DNA of 64,000 bases from UBA7374 sp049890275 (lineage in GTDB: Bacteria > Verrucomicrobiota > Verrucomicrobiia > Opitutales > Coraliomargaritaceae). The position numbers and the translations under genes were made by a program. The stretch lies in NCBI GenBank assembly GCA_049890275.1, contig JBMHBT010000011.1, positions 1-64,000 on the forward strand, read 5' to 3'. The notes beneath the pieces were generated by a model. The model was not told where the DNA came from, did no database searches, and saw only the letters and a list, made by a program, of their open reading frames with translations. Below are positions 1-8,850 of this stretch, in pieces; the stretch's first letter is position 1; every line of letters starts with the position of its first letter.

Positions 1-16
1 GTCTCTCTCTGCGAAC

Positions 17-125
17 TCTCCGTCCTCTGCGGTTCATTCATCTTCATCCCTTCGACGTTTCTTCTTCGATGTTCGACGTTCTCTCCGCCCTCAGCGGTTC
101 ATACATCCTCTTCCCTTCGACGTTC
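17..125. repeat. Two 44-bp tandem-type repeat copies, period 65
   Basis: Copies lie at 17-60 and 82-125 and differ at only a few positions. Each begins TCTCCG, carries GCGGTTCAT and ends in CCTTCGACGTT. Between and after them sit further CTTCGA/GTTCGACGTTC words (64-80, 114-135). The same word occurs reverse-complemented at 5680-5698, so this is a dispersed, intergenic, palindrome-rich repeat family. The rest of 1-276 holds no gene that I can support; it becomes AT-rich from about 180, consistent with a promoter region for the gene at 277. Confidence 0.6.
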
Positions 126-276
126 AACGTTCGACCTTCTGAAGCCCTCTCCGTAGCCATTCTCTCGAACCCAATTCCCTATTAAACAACCCAAAAGAAT
201 AGAAAACCCAGAATAAATAGGTTAATAAGCCTATAATAAGCTAGACTAATAAACTCAACTATGGCAGGGTATTTCT

Positions 277-966
277 GTGCTTCACCTCCCAACAGCCCGT
301 CGCCATTCAAAGTCCATTGACGGTACCCGGAACCGCAGCCTCCTCTTGCTCCTCCTTGTCAGCACCGCAATCCCCGCCTGTAAAACCTTCGACTATCCAC
401 CCGAGGAATTAAACCTCGATGGCAATTCCATACACGTTGCCAACATCGGTTTTAAAGGCTTCCGCCTCCATCCGCCCCCCGGCTTTCGTCGACTCTCCCC
501 CAGCGACAGCGAAGCACTGCCCCAAAGACACTGGTTAACCAGCCTCCGCAATGGCTATCGAGGCAGCAACGGCATCGATTACCACTTCTACACCGACCAT
601 GTCTTCGAAAAAGAAGGTCAGCTCATCTACTTTGTCCCACTACAAAACAAACCCGTCCGCCAGTTCCGATTTGTCCCCCCAGACATCCTCGAACGCTACC
701 TCATAAACTGGGCCCACAAAGCTGAATTCTCCAAACGCATCCACTACAAACTCGCCTGTACCGCTACTTCCGACCGCACACGAGGGCGCAGCACCGCCAT
801 CCTCCAATCAAAAGAACCCGTACACGGGCAAGTCTACGAGCAACGCGTCGTCACGGGAGACCTCGATGAAATGTTCCTCTTCGCCGCCTTTGCCCATCCC
901 GATCATGCCGCCGCCCTCACCCAGACCCTCACCCAACTCGTCAATTCCCTTGAGGTCATTCGCTAG
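277..966 (+). CDS. Putative lipoprotein of unknown function
   Basis: A 229-residue protein whose N-terminus has basic residues, a leucine-rich stretch (residues about 21-29) and a lipobox-like STAIPAC ending at Cys35, so export and lipid attachment at that cysteine is the likely fate. The remainder is a soluble domain with no motif that I recognise; it has mixed alpha/beta character and ends in a TQTLTQLVNSLEV helix. The gene stands alone, flanked by repeat-rich DNA on both sides. The ATG at 277 is the first in frame; an alternative shorter signal would start further in, but no better start was seen. Function unknown. Confidence 0.6.
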   Translation: MLHLPTARRHSKSIDGTRNRSLLLLLLVSTAIPACKTFDYPPEELNLDGNSIHVANIGFKGFRLHPPPGFRRLSPSDSEALPQRHWLTSLRNGYRGSNGIDYHFYTDHVFEKEGQLIYFVPLQNKPVRQFRFVPPDILERYLINWAHKAEFSKRIHYKLACTATSDRTRGRSTAILQSKEPVHGQVYEQRVVTGDLDEMFLFAAFAHPDHAAALTQTLTQLVNSLEVIR

Positions 967-980
967 CCGCCAAGGGGGGG

Positions 981-1206
981 CGAAGGGGTCAAACGCAAAA
1001 TGTTAAACTCTCCATCCGCCAACCCCAATGCATTGCCTCTTTCTTCTTTCATATGGCTCGGATGCCTCACGTCCCTCCTGCTTCGTTCACTGTTGAGATA
1101 TTGCGTTTGAACCCTTCGGCCTGCCCGCTATTTCTAACCTCTCGGATAATGTTGAGATTTTACGTTTGACCCCTTTGGTCTGCCCGTTTGACCCCTTCGG
1201 CCTGCC
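981..1206. repeat. Dispersed repeat: one inverted and three direct copies of a GCGTTTGACCCCTT-type motif
   Basis: An inverted copy lies at 981-1008 (CGAAGGGGTCAAACGCAAAA then TGTTAAAC). Direct copies lie at 1092-1119 and 1151-1178, each starting GTTGAGAT and ending in TTTGA(A/C)CCCTT(C/T)GG, and a truncated one at 1186-1206. The opposing copies could form a long hairpin around 1009-1091. The arrangement resembles non-autonomous elements mobilised by REP-associated (Y1 type) transposases; that comparison is inference, and no transposase gene is present here. Confidence 0.5.
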
Positions 1207-1841
1207 TCAATCCATCGAAACAAAGCCCCTGCCGACTTGTCTACTAATCAACATCGTTTGGGCAGTCGCATTTCTGACTTAATTTACGATCTCGCAATCC
1301 GGTTTAAAAGAACAGCCATTCGAGATTTCGGTTAAAGAGGACAGCGCTCGGAGGTGGGCATGGCGTTGAAATGCCAATAGATAAGCAAGCTTTACAAAAA
1401 TAGAACACGACATCAACCCGTTAGACTTTGCGTGCCGTTGGGTGATTAAACGACGACACCCTGCCCGGAGAACGACGAACCGATGAAAACGATTCTGAAA
1501 CAAAGGATTCTCTCGCGAAGGAGCTGCACTAAACTACATAAAATCATATTTGGCATGCGATCTGTCCCTATGCCTATGGTTGGCTTGTGATTCTTTCCAT
1601 TTATTACCTATTATTTAAAGCCCGAGCTAGGGTAAATTTCTAGAAAAGCTAAGCGCTTGATCTACAGTGAGCTGGCGGCGGATGGGCGGTGTTTTGGGAA
1701 AAGGTCTCCAACCGAAAAATTTTCGAAGAAGGCACCCTCCCCGACGCAGGGATCTCACTTTTACTTTGTATACAAACGTTATTTTTTTCTTGCCAGCGGG
1801 TTTACGAATACGGTTATTTAAGATAAAACTAACGTTTTTTA
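1207..1841. other. Gene-free stretch with possible insertion-element remnant
   Basis: No convincing gene. Two short direct repeats, CGGTTTAAAAGAACAGC (1300-1316) and CGGTTAAAGAGGACAGC (1329-1345), are spaced 29 bp apart, a pattern seen near ends of IS21-like elements. The open frames here (for example 1279-1503 on the minus strand and 1667-1864 on the plus strand) have no recognisable motifs and unnatural composition. From about 1760 the DNA turns AT-rich before the next gene. Confidence 0.35.
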
Positions 1842-4800
1842 GTGAAGTATTTTATAAGAGGTAAGCGGGCGAATGAGTGTTGTCCGAAGGATGATTTTTC
1901 GGAGGGATTTGCGCTTGTTGTGGGGCTTTTATTGGCAGGTCTTTTAACGGCTGTGGGGCTGGGCTTTTCGACGCTGGTTCGGGTGCAGGTGGAGGAAGCA
2001 CGGCAGATGCGAGGTACAATCGAGGCTCGTGAGGGGGCGCGGCTGGCGCTGCATCTGGCGCTGGGTCAATTGCAGCGGATGGCGGGGCCGGATCAACGGG
2101 TCACGGGATCGGCGGGCTTGCTGGGCGGTGCGGTTGGACCGAGCGCCCGGACTTGGGTGGGGGTCTGGAATACGGCGGAACCGGAGGCAGCGCCGGTTTG
2201 GCTGGTTTCGGGTCGGAGGCCGGATTTGTTGGCAACAACGGAACCGATGGTGCCCTTGCTCGAGGGTTTTGATCACGGGGGGGGACGGACAATGGGAGAG
2301 CCGTTTGGATGGGCCGCCGGTGCGGGTGCCGCGCATGGGGATTGCGCATGAACCGCGGATCGAGATTGCCTGGTGGGTCTCGGACGACGGAGCGAAGGCA
2401 GCGCTCCGCCCGGTGCGCGGAATGCTGGATTCAATACCGGAAGCGGAGGAAGCGGGCTATCTGGACTACAATGAGAACAGCTTGCACGCGGCCCGTATGC
2501 GGCAGGATCGGGTGTTTGACTATCCCCTACTCTACGATGGATCGGAGAGCGCATTTCTGGGAAAAATCGAGACGGCTATATCGACGGGACAGGTGGATCT
2601 GCTCGCTGGGCGTTTGACGGAAGCTGAACAGCGTCGCGTTGCATCTGAACTCCATCGTAGCGTCTGTCTGGAGAACCGCTTTGTTCTTTCCAATGCTTTG
2701 GAGGGAGGGCTGCAGAGGGACTTGAGCTATGTAAAGAGATTGCCTGCGGCGGGATTATCGGACGAGACGCTGCGGGGTCTCTACGAGGATCGGGATGATC
2801 TGCTGCGGGTGGATGCGGCCCGGTTGATCCAACACCGCGGGGAGCCTTCGGCGAAGCGCACTACTCGGGCCAACGCGAAGATGCTCCTGCCTACGGACTC
2901 GGCGGAAGAGGCGGCGGAGCGCTTCGCGTATTTTTCGCTGGCTCCGGTGGTGACGGAGCTGCAACTGGTTCTGGCGCTGGCGGCAACCCCCCGCGAGGGC
3001 GGAACAAGCGGAGCGAGCAATACACTGCACTTAGTCCACCAGTTGACACTTGAGTTATGGAATCCTTACACGGTGCCTTTCCTGCTAGGCGAAGCCGGTG
3101 CGGGGGGGCCACCCGGTCACTGCGATGTGCGGCTGGTGATTCGCAACCTGCCGAACTACGTCCTGAGCCGGGCTGTCGGCGGAGGAACCCTTGCCTCGGG
3201 AGCCTTGCCGGAGATTGACCTGCTCTGGAGCCGAGATTCGGGAATCCGGCGTTACCGCAAGTTGCTGCGACCGGGCATGGTGTATCGAAAAAGCATTCCG
3301 GCGGCGACGGCGCGCAGGGAGGTTCGGACGATTGAACTGGTGGACCGAAGGGTGAATGCAAATGACCGCCTGACGGGGTCTTTTGCCTTCGGAAGTAACC
3401 GCCCGGTGGAAATCGAATTATACGGGATCGACGGGAGTGGAGAGGAGAGCTCTTTCTTCAAGGCGAAGATCCGGGGCTACGAGGGATTTACAAAGGAATA
3501 TTTGCCTGCCAGCAGAGGTTCGAACAAAGGTCTGCTTTTTGCGCCTCCTCTGAAGAGAAAATCCCTGCTGGAGGACAATCCGAATGCCTTTGCCATTGGT
3601 TTCCGCTTGCTCGACAAACAAAGCCCAAGGGACGGGAGCGAAGACTACAGCCAACTACTTTCCCGTTATGAGGTGCGACGCCCGCTTCTGAAAATCGATC
3701 TGGACGCGCTGGATCCGGACGACCCATGGAGCGGCGACTCTCCCCTGCCCTTCGATTGCCGGACGGATGGACAGGGTCATGACCCTTCAAAATACCGCTT
3801 CGGGCAGGCATTTGCTCCCTCCGACGTTTTTCACTACAATGAGAAAAGCGTACTCGGTGGCCGCAAGGACCGGATCGCCCGGGCCTTTGACTTCCCGATC
3901 GGCGAGGTGGTGGATGTTGGTATCTTCCGCACGCTTCAATTTCGGGATCATCCTTCGAACGCGGTGGGCAATCCCTGGGGCGGGGTTTTGAACCGTGTCT
4001 ACGACCGCTATTTCTTCTCGACCCTTCCCGACCCGGACAGAGCGAAATGGGACGGCTCCCGCGCACTGGCGAACGCACGGATTCGCGGATACGGAGGCAC
4101 TCCCCAATTGGAGAACCCCGACACGGCGAGCCAACTCCTGCTGTACAACGGTTTCAATCTGAACGCGGCTTCCGCACTGGCTTGGGAAAAAGTGCTGCAC
4201 GGTCAGAGCTACGCGCCGGGGCAGTTGCGGATTGCCTACGAGAAGCCAAACGGTGCGCAACAATGGCAGGCTCTGGAGCCGCGGGTTGAGCGGGCGTATG
4301 CGAATTTTCCGCAGACCGCGCTCTTCAACCAGTCCGAGCAGGCAACTGACGGCAGCTACGAACTCGCTCTGCGCAGGGAGATCAACGGCTACGCTGAGCG
4401 CTTCAGCACGCATTCGGCAGAACTGTTCGAGGATCGGCAGCATCCGGCTCTGCGGCAAACGATACGCGAACTGTTGCCAATAGAAATCGAGTCTCTCGCC
4501 GATGCCATTGTCGCCTCGCTGCAAGACTTCGTGAAAGAAAACGGACGCCCACCCCTGAGCTTGGCGGAATACCTCAATGCGGGTATCCTGCAACGGGCGA
4601 TTGATGCCACTCCATCAATCAACCAGCGCATCGACAAGTACGACGGCATCCCGCGGCACGGCGCGGCGAGCATCACTCAAGCGACCTTGATGAATGCTCT
4701 CGGCCCTCTGGCCTTTGTTCGCTCGGACAGTTTTACGATCCGGGCCTACGCTCAGGTGGATGATTCCGCACACGGCATTGCTGCGACTGCTCTTTGCCAA

Positions 4801-4902
4801 GCGCAGGTGCAACGGATTCCCGAAGCGATGAATGACGGTTTCGGGCGGCGTATGATCGTCCATAGCTTTCAATGGCTGGACCCAAAGTTGGCCCGCCTAT
4901 GA
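1842..4902 (+). pseudogene. Large prepilin-like secreted protein (Verru_Chthon cassette A-like), frameshifted in a G8 run
   Basis: Frame 1 opens with GTG at 1842 and gives a short leader, then EGFALVVGLLLAG and a hydrophobic segment, typical of a type IV prepilin-like N-terminus. It runs out after about 170 codons. The rest of the protein lies one base out of register and continues to 4902. Removing one G from the eight at 2277-2284 joins the frames into about 1019 residues. The joined product aligns by eye along its length with the 1203-residue protein at 29833-33444: VWLVSG, AWWVSDDGAKAA, a C-terminal RSDSFTIRAYA block and the final FQWLDPKL. A PEP-CTERM gene follows 43 bp downstream. The indel may be real decay, phase variation or a sequencing error; I cannot tell. 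The family is known from Verrucomicrobiota but its function is not. Confidence 0.7.
2277..2284 (+). other. G8 homopolymer at the frameshift point
   Basis: Eight consecutive G follow CAC. With eight G the frame ends shortly after; with seven the downstream 870-codon frame is joined and the conserved IAWWVSDDG motif is restored. G tracts of this length are classic slipped-strand sites, so on/off switching is possible, though a base-call error in the run would look the same. Confidence 0.6.
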
Positions 4903-4945
4903 ACCGAACAAGAACCCAAACCAGAAACAAATAACCCATGATACA

Positions 4946-5710
4946 ATGAACGCATTCAACCCACTCTTCCGTAGCCTCCTCTGCACAGGACTCCTCCTAG
5001 CCGGCACATCGGCTCCGGCGCTCTCGCTGGCTGTCTGGGATTTCAACGGTATTGATCTCGACGATCTGAATCCTGCCAATCGATATGAACTGTCTGCGGG
5101 AAGCACGACCGTGGGCATCGCCCAAGCGGCTCTGCGCCTTGGCTCCGGCGTGACCCACTCTACGGGGGCGGGGCAATACGGCTTCAAAGTAGCCAACACC
5201 GAAGCCCAAAGCAGTCTGGCGGGAGCGATTGCCAACGGGCACTACATTGAGTTTAGCCTGACTGCCGCAGCGGGAACTACCCTCCATCTCGACTCCCTAG
5301 CATTCAACGGACAGTCGGCCGCGAGCGGAGCGAACAATATCGCCCTGCTCTCCAGCGTGGGCGGATTCTCCGACGGAGCCGCAATCACAACACGAAGCGG
5401 GATCGCCGGAACCACCGGCGGTTTCGATACGGACGCCTCGGGTTTTGGCAACCCAGTCGACCTCTCCATGCCGGCGTTTCAGAATATCGCCAGTATACGC
5501 TTTCGCCTCTACGGATGGAACACCAGCGGCAGCACGGGGGCGACCTACTTTCGCAACCTATCAGGTGACGATCTGGTTGTATCAGGGACGGTGAACGTGC
5601 CGGAACCGGCGAGCTACGCCCTGCTCTGCGGTGGTCTAGGACTGCTCGTGCTGCTGACGCGGCGGTGGGTAAGAACCTTGAACATCGAACGTCGAAGGAC
5701 TGAGGAATGA
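4946..5710 (+). CDS. PEP-CTERM sorting domain protein
   Basis: A 254-residue exported protein. The N-terminus has a signal peptide (LLCTGLLLAGTSAPALS). The body is a beta-rich, Gly/Ser-rich domain starting AVWDFNG, common in Opitutia PEP-CTERM proteins. Near the C-terminus VPEPASYALLCGG is followed by a hydrophobic helix and RRW, the PEP-CTERM signal that is processed by exosortase-type enzymes. The start ATG at 4946 follows the prepilin-like gene by 43 bp, so the two may be cotranscribed. The last residues (LNIERRRTEE) are encoded by a copy of the dispersed CTTCGACGTT repeat read in reverse, so the tail after RRW is repeat-derived. The natural ligand or role is unknown. Confidence 0.85.
   Translation: MNAFNPLFRSLLCTGLLLAGTSAPALSLAVWDFNGIDLDDLNPANRYELSAGSTTVGIAQAALRLGSGVTHSTGAGQYGFKVANTEAQSSLAGAIANGHYIEFSLTAAAGTTLHLDSLAFNGQSAASGANNIALLSSVGGFSDGAAITTRSGIAGTTGGFDTDASGFGNPVDLSMPAFQNIASIRFRLYGWNTSGSTGATYFRNLSGDDLVVSGTVNVPEPASYALLCGGLGLLVLLTRRWVRTLNIERRRTEE
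5680..5698. repeat. Dispersed repeat copy forming the 3' end of the PEP-CTERM gene
   Basis: The 19-mer GAACATCGAACGTCGAAGG is the reverse complement, with two mismatches, of bases 114-132. It lies inside the last codons of the PEP-CTERM gene, after the sorting signal. Confidence 0.6.
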
Positions 5711-5780
5711 GAAGAAAAGCCACGGATGGACAGGATAAACAGCGGATGGGTAATCAACACTGAGAGAATTGAATAGGGAA

Positions 5781-5840
5781 GGCAGGATGATTGAACTGCT
5801 ATGGATCGTGCGGGGGCACTACGCAGTCAATTATCCTGCC
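5781..5840. repeat. Long intergenic inverted repeat
   Basis: Arms GGCAGGATGATTGAACTGC (5781-5799) and GCAGTCAATTATCCTGCC (5823-5840) pair over about 17 bases with one mismatch and one bulged base around a 23-base loop. It sits between two convergent genes (PEP-CTERM on plus, metY on minus), so it may help end transcription, but there is no T-run. The neighbouring words CACGGATGGACAGG and GGCGCGGATCGG look like parts of another dispersed repeat. Confidence 0.55.
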
Positions 5841-5902
5841 ACTCATGATTCTGCCCAATCCGTGCCCGTCTTGGCCAAAAAAGGCGCGGATCGGAGAACA
5901 GC

Positions 5903-7186
5903 TTATGCTGTGGCGGCGGCGAGGGCTTGGTCGATGTCGACGAGGATATCGTCGATGTGCTCGATGCCGATGGAGAGGCGGACGAGTTCTGGGGTGATAC
6001 CTCCGGCGGCCTGTTGCTCGGCGGTGAGCTGGGAATGGGTGGTGGTGGCGGGATGAATGGCGAGGCTGCGTGCGTCGCCGACGTTGGCCAAATGGGAGAG
6101 AAGCTGAAGCTTGTCGATAAATTGGGGACCGGCCTGAGCGCCGCCTTTGATACCGAAAACGACCATGGAGCCGCCTTTACCGCAGAGGTATTTCTGATTG
6201 AGGGCGTGCATGGGGTCGGTCTCGAGACCGGGGAAGCGAACCCACTCAACGGCGTCGTGCGACTGCAGGTGGGCGGCGACGGCGTGGGCGTTTTGGCAAT
6301 GGCGCTCCATGCGGAGGGGGAGCGTCTCGATGCCTTGAAGGAATTGCCAGGAGTTATCGGGGGCGATGCAGGCACCGAGGTTGCGAAGGGGGCCGGTGCG
6401 CATACGAAGGATGTAAGCGAGGGGCGCGAGGGGCTCGGGGAGATCATGCCCCCAGCGAAGGCCGTGGTAGCTTTCGTCCGGTTCGTCAAAGAGGGGGAAG
6501 TTACCGTTTTTCCAGTCGAAGGTGCCGGAGTCGACGACGATGCCGCCGATGCCGTTTCCGTGACCGCCGAGCCACTTGGTCAGCGAGTGAATAACGATGG
6601 AGGCGCCATGCTTGATGGGGTTGGTCAGGTACGGGGTGGAGAAGGTGCTGTCGACGATGAGGGGGATACCATTGTCGGCGGCGATAGCGGCGATGGCTTT
6701 GAGGTCGGCGACGTCGAGGCCGGGGTTGCTGACGGTCTCGCAGAAGAGTGCCTTGGTCTTGGGGGTAATGGCGGCGGCGAAGTTCTGCGGGTCGTTGGGG
6801 TCGACAAATTTTACGTTGATGCCGAACTTGGGAAGAATGTTGTTGAACTGAGTGTAGGTACCGCCGTAGAGGTTGTTGGCGGAGACGATTTCGTCTCCGG
6901 CCTGGGCGAGGTTGATGATGGAATAAAAGACGGCGCTGGTGCCGGAAGCGATGCCGAGGCCGGCGGCCCCACCCTCGAGGGCGGCGACGCGCTGCTCGAG
7001 CACGTCGGTGGTGGGGTTCATCAGGCGGGTGTAGATGTTGCCGAGTTCGCGGAGGCCGAAGAGGTTGGCGGCGTGCTCGGTATTGTTAAAGACGAAGGAG
7101 CTGGTCTTGTAGAGGGGTACGGCGCGTGCGTTGGTGGTGGCTTCCGGCTGGTAGCCGGCGTGGAGGCATTGGGTTTCGAGTTTCAT
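5903..7186 (-). CDS. metY: O-acetylhomoserine aminocarboxypropyltransferase (homocysteine synthase)
   Basis: A PLP enzyme of the Cys/Met metabolism family, about 427 residues, expected to make homocysteine from O-acetylhomoserine and sulfide in the cytoplasm. It opens MKLETQCLHAGY and has PLYKTSSFVFNNTEHA, YTRLMNPTTDVLE, the ALEGGAAGLGIASGTSA phosphate-binding segment, DSTFSTPYLTNPI and the PLP lysine in HSLTKWLGGHGN. The MetY subgroup is favoured over MetB/MetC by length and by the NLYGGTYTQF motif. I chose ATG at 7186; a TTG at 7210 is in frame but adds residues not seen in the family. It lies downstream of dnaX on the same strand with about 100 bp between; no SAM riboswitch was recognised. 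Confidence 0.88.
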   Translation of the reverse strand: MKLETQCLHAGYQPEATTNARAVPLYKTSSFVFNNTEHAANLFGLRELGNIYTRLMNPTTDVLEQRVAALEGGAAGLGIASGTSAVFYSIINLAQAGDEIVSANNLYGGTYTQFNNILPKFGINVKFVDPNDPQNFAAAITPKTKALFCETVSNPGLDVADLKAIAAIAADNGIPLIVDSTFSTPYLTNPIKHGASIVIHSLTKWLGGHGNGIGGIVVDSGTFDWKNGNFPLFDEPDESYHGLRWGHDLPEPLAPLAYILRMRTGPLRNLGACIAPDNSWQFLQGIETLPLRMERHCQNAHAVAAHLQSHDAVEWVRFPGLETDPMHALNQKYLCGKGGSMVVFGIKGGAQAGPQFIDKLQLLSHLANVGDARSLAIHPATTTHSQLTAEQQAAGGITPELVRLSIGIEHIDDILVDIDQALAAATA

Positions 7187-7288
7187 GGTGGGAATGATGC
7201 AGGTGTTCAATAAGGGATAAGTCTACTTCTTCTGTGGATGGGGCTTTGTAACATAGATTGATGCCAAACCGGAATATTTTTCTGTTGT

Positions 7289-8778
7289 TTAAAAAAGTTG
7301 ATCGCGAGCATCGGGTTGGCGGGCGATGGTGAGCTTGCCGTTGAAGCGTTCCTGGAGGACTTCAAGTGCCTCGGTGCCAATTTGACGTTTGGCGTCTTCG
7401 AGGGAAAGGCTGGGGTCGAGGTCTGCGGGTTGCTCGGGAGCTTTTGCAACCGGAGCCGGTTTTTCGGCAGGGGCTTCTTCGACCGCTGCTGTCTGAATGG
7501 TTTTTTCAGGCGGGGCTTCTTCTACCTGTAGGGCTTCCAGGGGTGCGACCGGGGTGGACCCGGGGATCGGGGGTTGCATGCCTCCGGAGGGAATGGGCTT
7601 TCCGGGATCGGGCAGGCGCAGGGGGCCGGGATTGGCGGGTGCCGGGGGCAGCTCAATTAGTTTTTTTTTTCGCCGGAGTTAGCGGCGAGTTGTTTGATCA
7701 GGCTGTCGATGGCGCGGCTGCGGGATTCTTCGGAGGCTTTTAGGAGGGCGACTTCGAAGTTATCTTTTTCGGAGAGTCCCCGCTGGACGGCGGATTCGCT
7801 GCGATGGAGGGCATCGAGCATGCGCATGATGGACTCGGTGCCGAGTTCGGTGCCGAGGGAGTCGGTGCGACCGCCGTTTTCAATCGCCTGCAGGAGGGCC
7901 TGCCGAATGTGTGCCTGCAGATCCTGAAGGATGCGGAAGAGATCGCGTCCTTCGTCGGCGAAGGTATCGACGGACTGAACGATGGTGGGAAAGTCGAGCG
8001 CAGCCATGGCCTTAGCGAGGGCTTCGATGCGGCTCTGTGAAGCGAGGCCGTAGACGTCGAGCACATCTTGCTCGGTGATGCTGGCGCCACAGAAGGAGAT
8101 CATCTGATCGAGGATGGACTGGGAGTCGCGCATGCCTCCGTTGGCCAAGCGGGCAATGGAGCGAAGTGCTTCGGGGGCGACTTCTATGTTTTCGGCTTTT
8201 GCGATCTGGGAAAGTTTTTCGACGATGACTTCATCGGAAATGGGGCGAAACTCAAAACGTTGGCAACGGGAGACAATGGTTGGCAGGATTTTATTGGCCT
8301 CGGTGGTGGCGAAGATGAACTTCACGTGCGGGGGCGGCTCTTCGAGGGTTTTGAGGAGTGCGTTGAAGGCGGCGGTGCTGAGCATGTGCACTTCGTCGAT
8401 GATATAGATCTTGAAGCTGCACTGAGTGGGGGCAAAGCGGCAGTCTTCGCGGAGGTCGCGGATCTGGTCGACGCTGTTGTTGGAGGCGCCGTCGATCTCG
8501 ATGACGTCCATGCAGGAACCGTCCATAATGGAGCGGGCGACTTCGGAATCGTTGTCGGGTGCAATACTGGGGCCGCCTTCGGCGTTGAGTGCTTTGGCAA
8601 AGAGGCGTGCGGAACTGGTCTTGCCGGTTCCGCGGGGACCGACGAAGAGATAGGCGTGGGCGATACGATTGGTCTCGATGGCGTTGCTCAGGGTGCGGAC
8701 GATATGATCCTGCCCGACGAGTTCGTCGAATTGTTTGGGTCGCCAGCGCCGGGCGATGACTTGGTAGCCGTTATCCAT
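7289..8778 (-). CDS. dnaX: DNA polymerase III subunit gamma/tau, long form by -1 slippage
   Basis: This is the clamp-loader ATPase. Zero-frame translation from ATG 8778 gives a gamma-like 373-residue protein ending GEKKN at the TAA at 7657. It has YQVIARRWRPKQFDELVGQ, Walker A GPRGTGKTSSAR, Walker B IIDEVHML, sensor 1 FATTEANKI and the SRC arginine finger in TIVSRCQRF. An A10 run at 7661-7670 (minus strand) allows a -1 ribosomal shift or a one-base transcript slip, which opens a further 124 codons to the TAA at 7289 and gives about 496 residues. The added part is Pro/Ala/Glu-rich, then ends in a compact block with ALEVLQERFNGKLTI, as expected for a tau tail. The zinc-binding cysteines usual after AKALN are absent (only one Cys remains). 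A TTG at 8790 with AGGA before it is an alternative start. Confidence 0.85.
7661..7670 (-). promoter_or_regulatory. A10 slippage site in dnaX
   Basis: On the minus strand the sequence reads GGC GAA AAA AAA AAC TAA. The ten A are followed almost at once by the zero-frame stop. Slippage here yields the long (tau-like) product, as known for the A9 run of Thermus dnaX and the A AAA AAG site of Escherichia coli dnaX. The call rests on that precedent and on the intact coding frame beyond the stop. Confidence 0.65.
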
Positions 8779-8850
8779 CCTTAGATGCAAGTAATCCTTG
8801 AGGGGCGAAGGCTGGCAAGGGGCTTTTTAAAAAAAAGCATCGTGGGGTGC

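Noticed and set aside
1279..1503. 74-codon minus-strand frame
   Set aside because: No signal, motif or ribosome site; composition looks random and the region is repeat-rich.
1667..1864. 65-codon plus-strand frame starting with GTG
   Set aside because: Overlaps the next gene's start and has no protein-like features.
3787..4593. Minus-strand open frame opposite the prepilin-like gene
   Set aside because: The plus strand matches the paralogue along this range, so the antisense frame is a by-product.
5927..7213. Long plus-strand open frame (428 codons) across the metY gene
   Set aside because: It is antisense to a clear PLP enzyme and its Gly/Val/Asp-rich composition is what the high-GC antisense frame of such a gene gives.
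8068..8784. Plus-strand open frame opposite dnaX
   Set aside because: It is antisense to dnaX, which has all its catalytic motifs; the frame has no motif.
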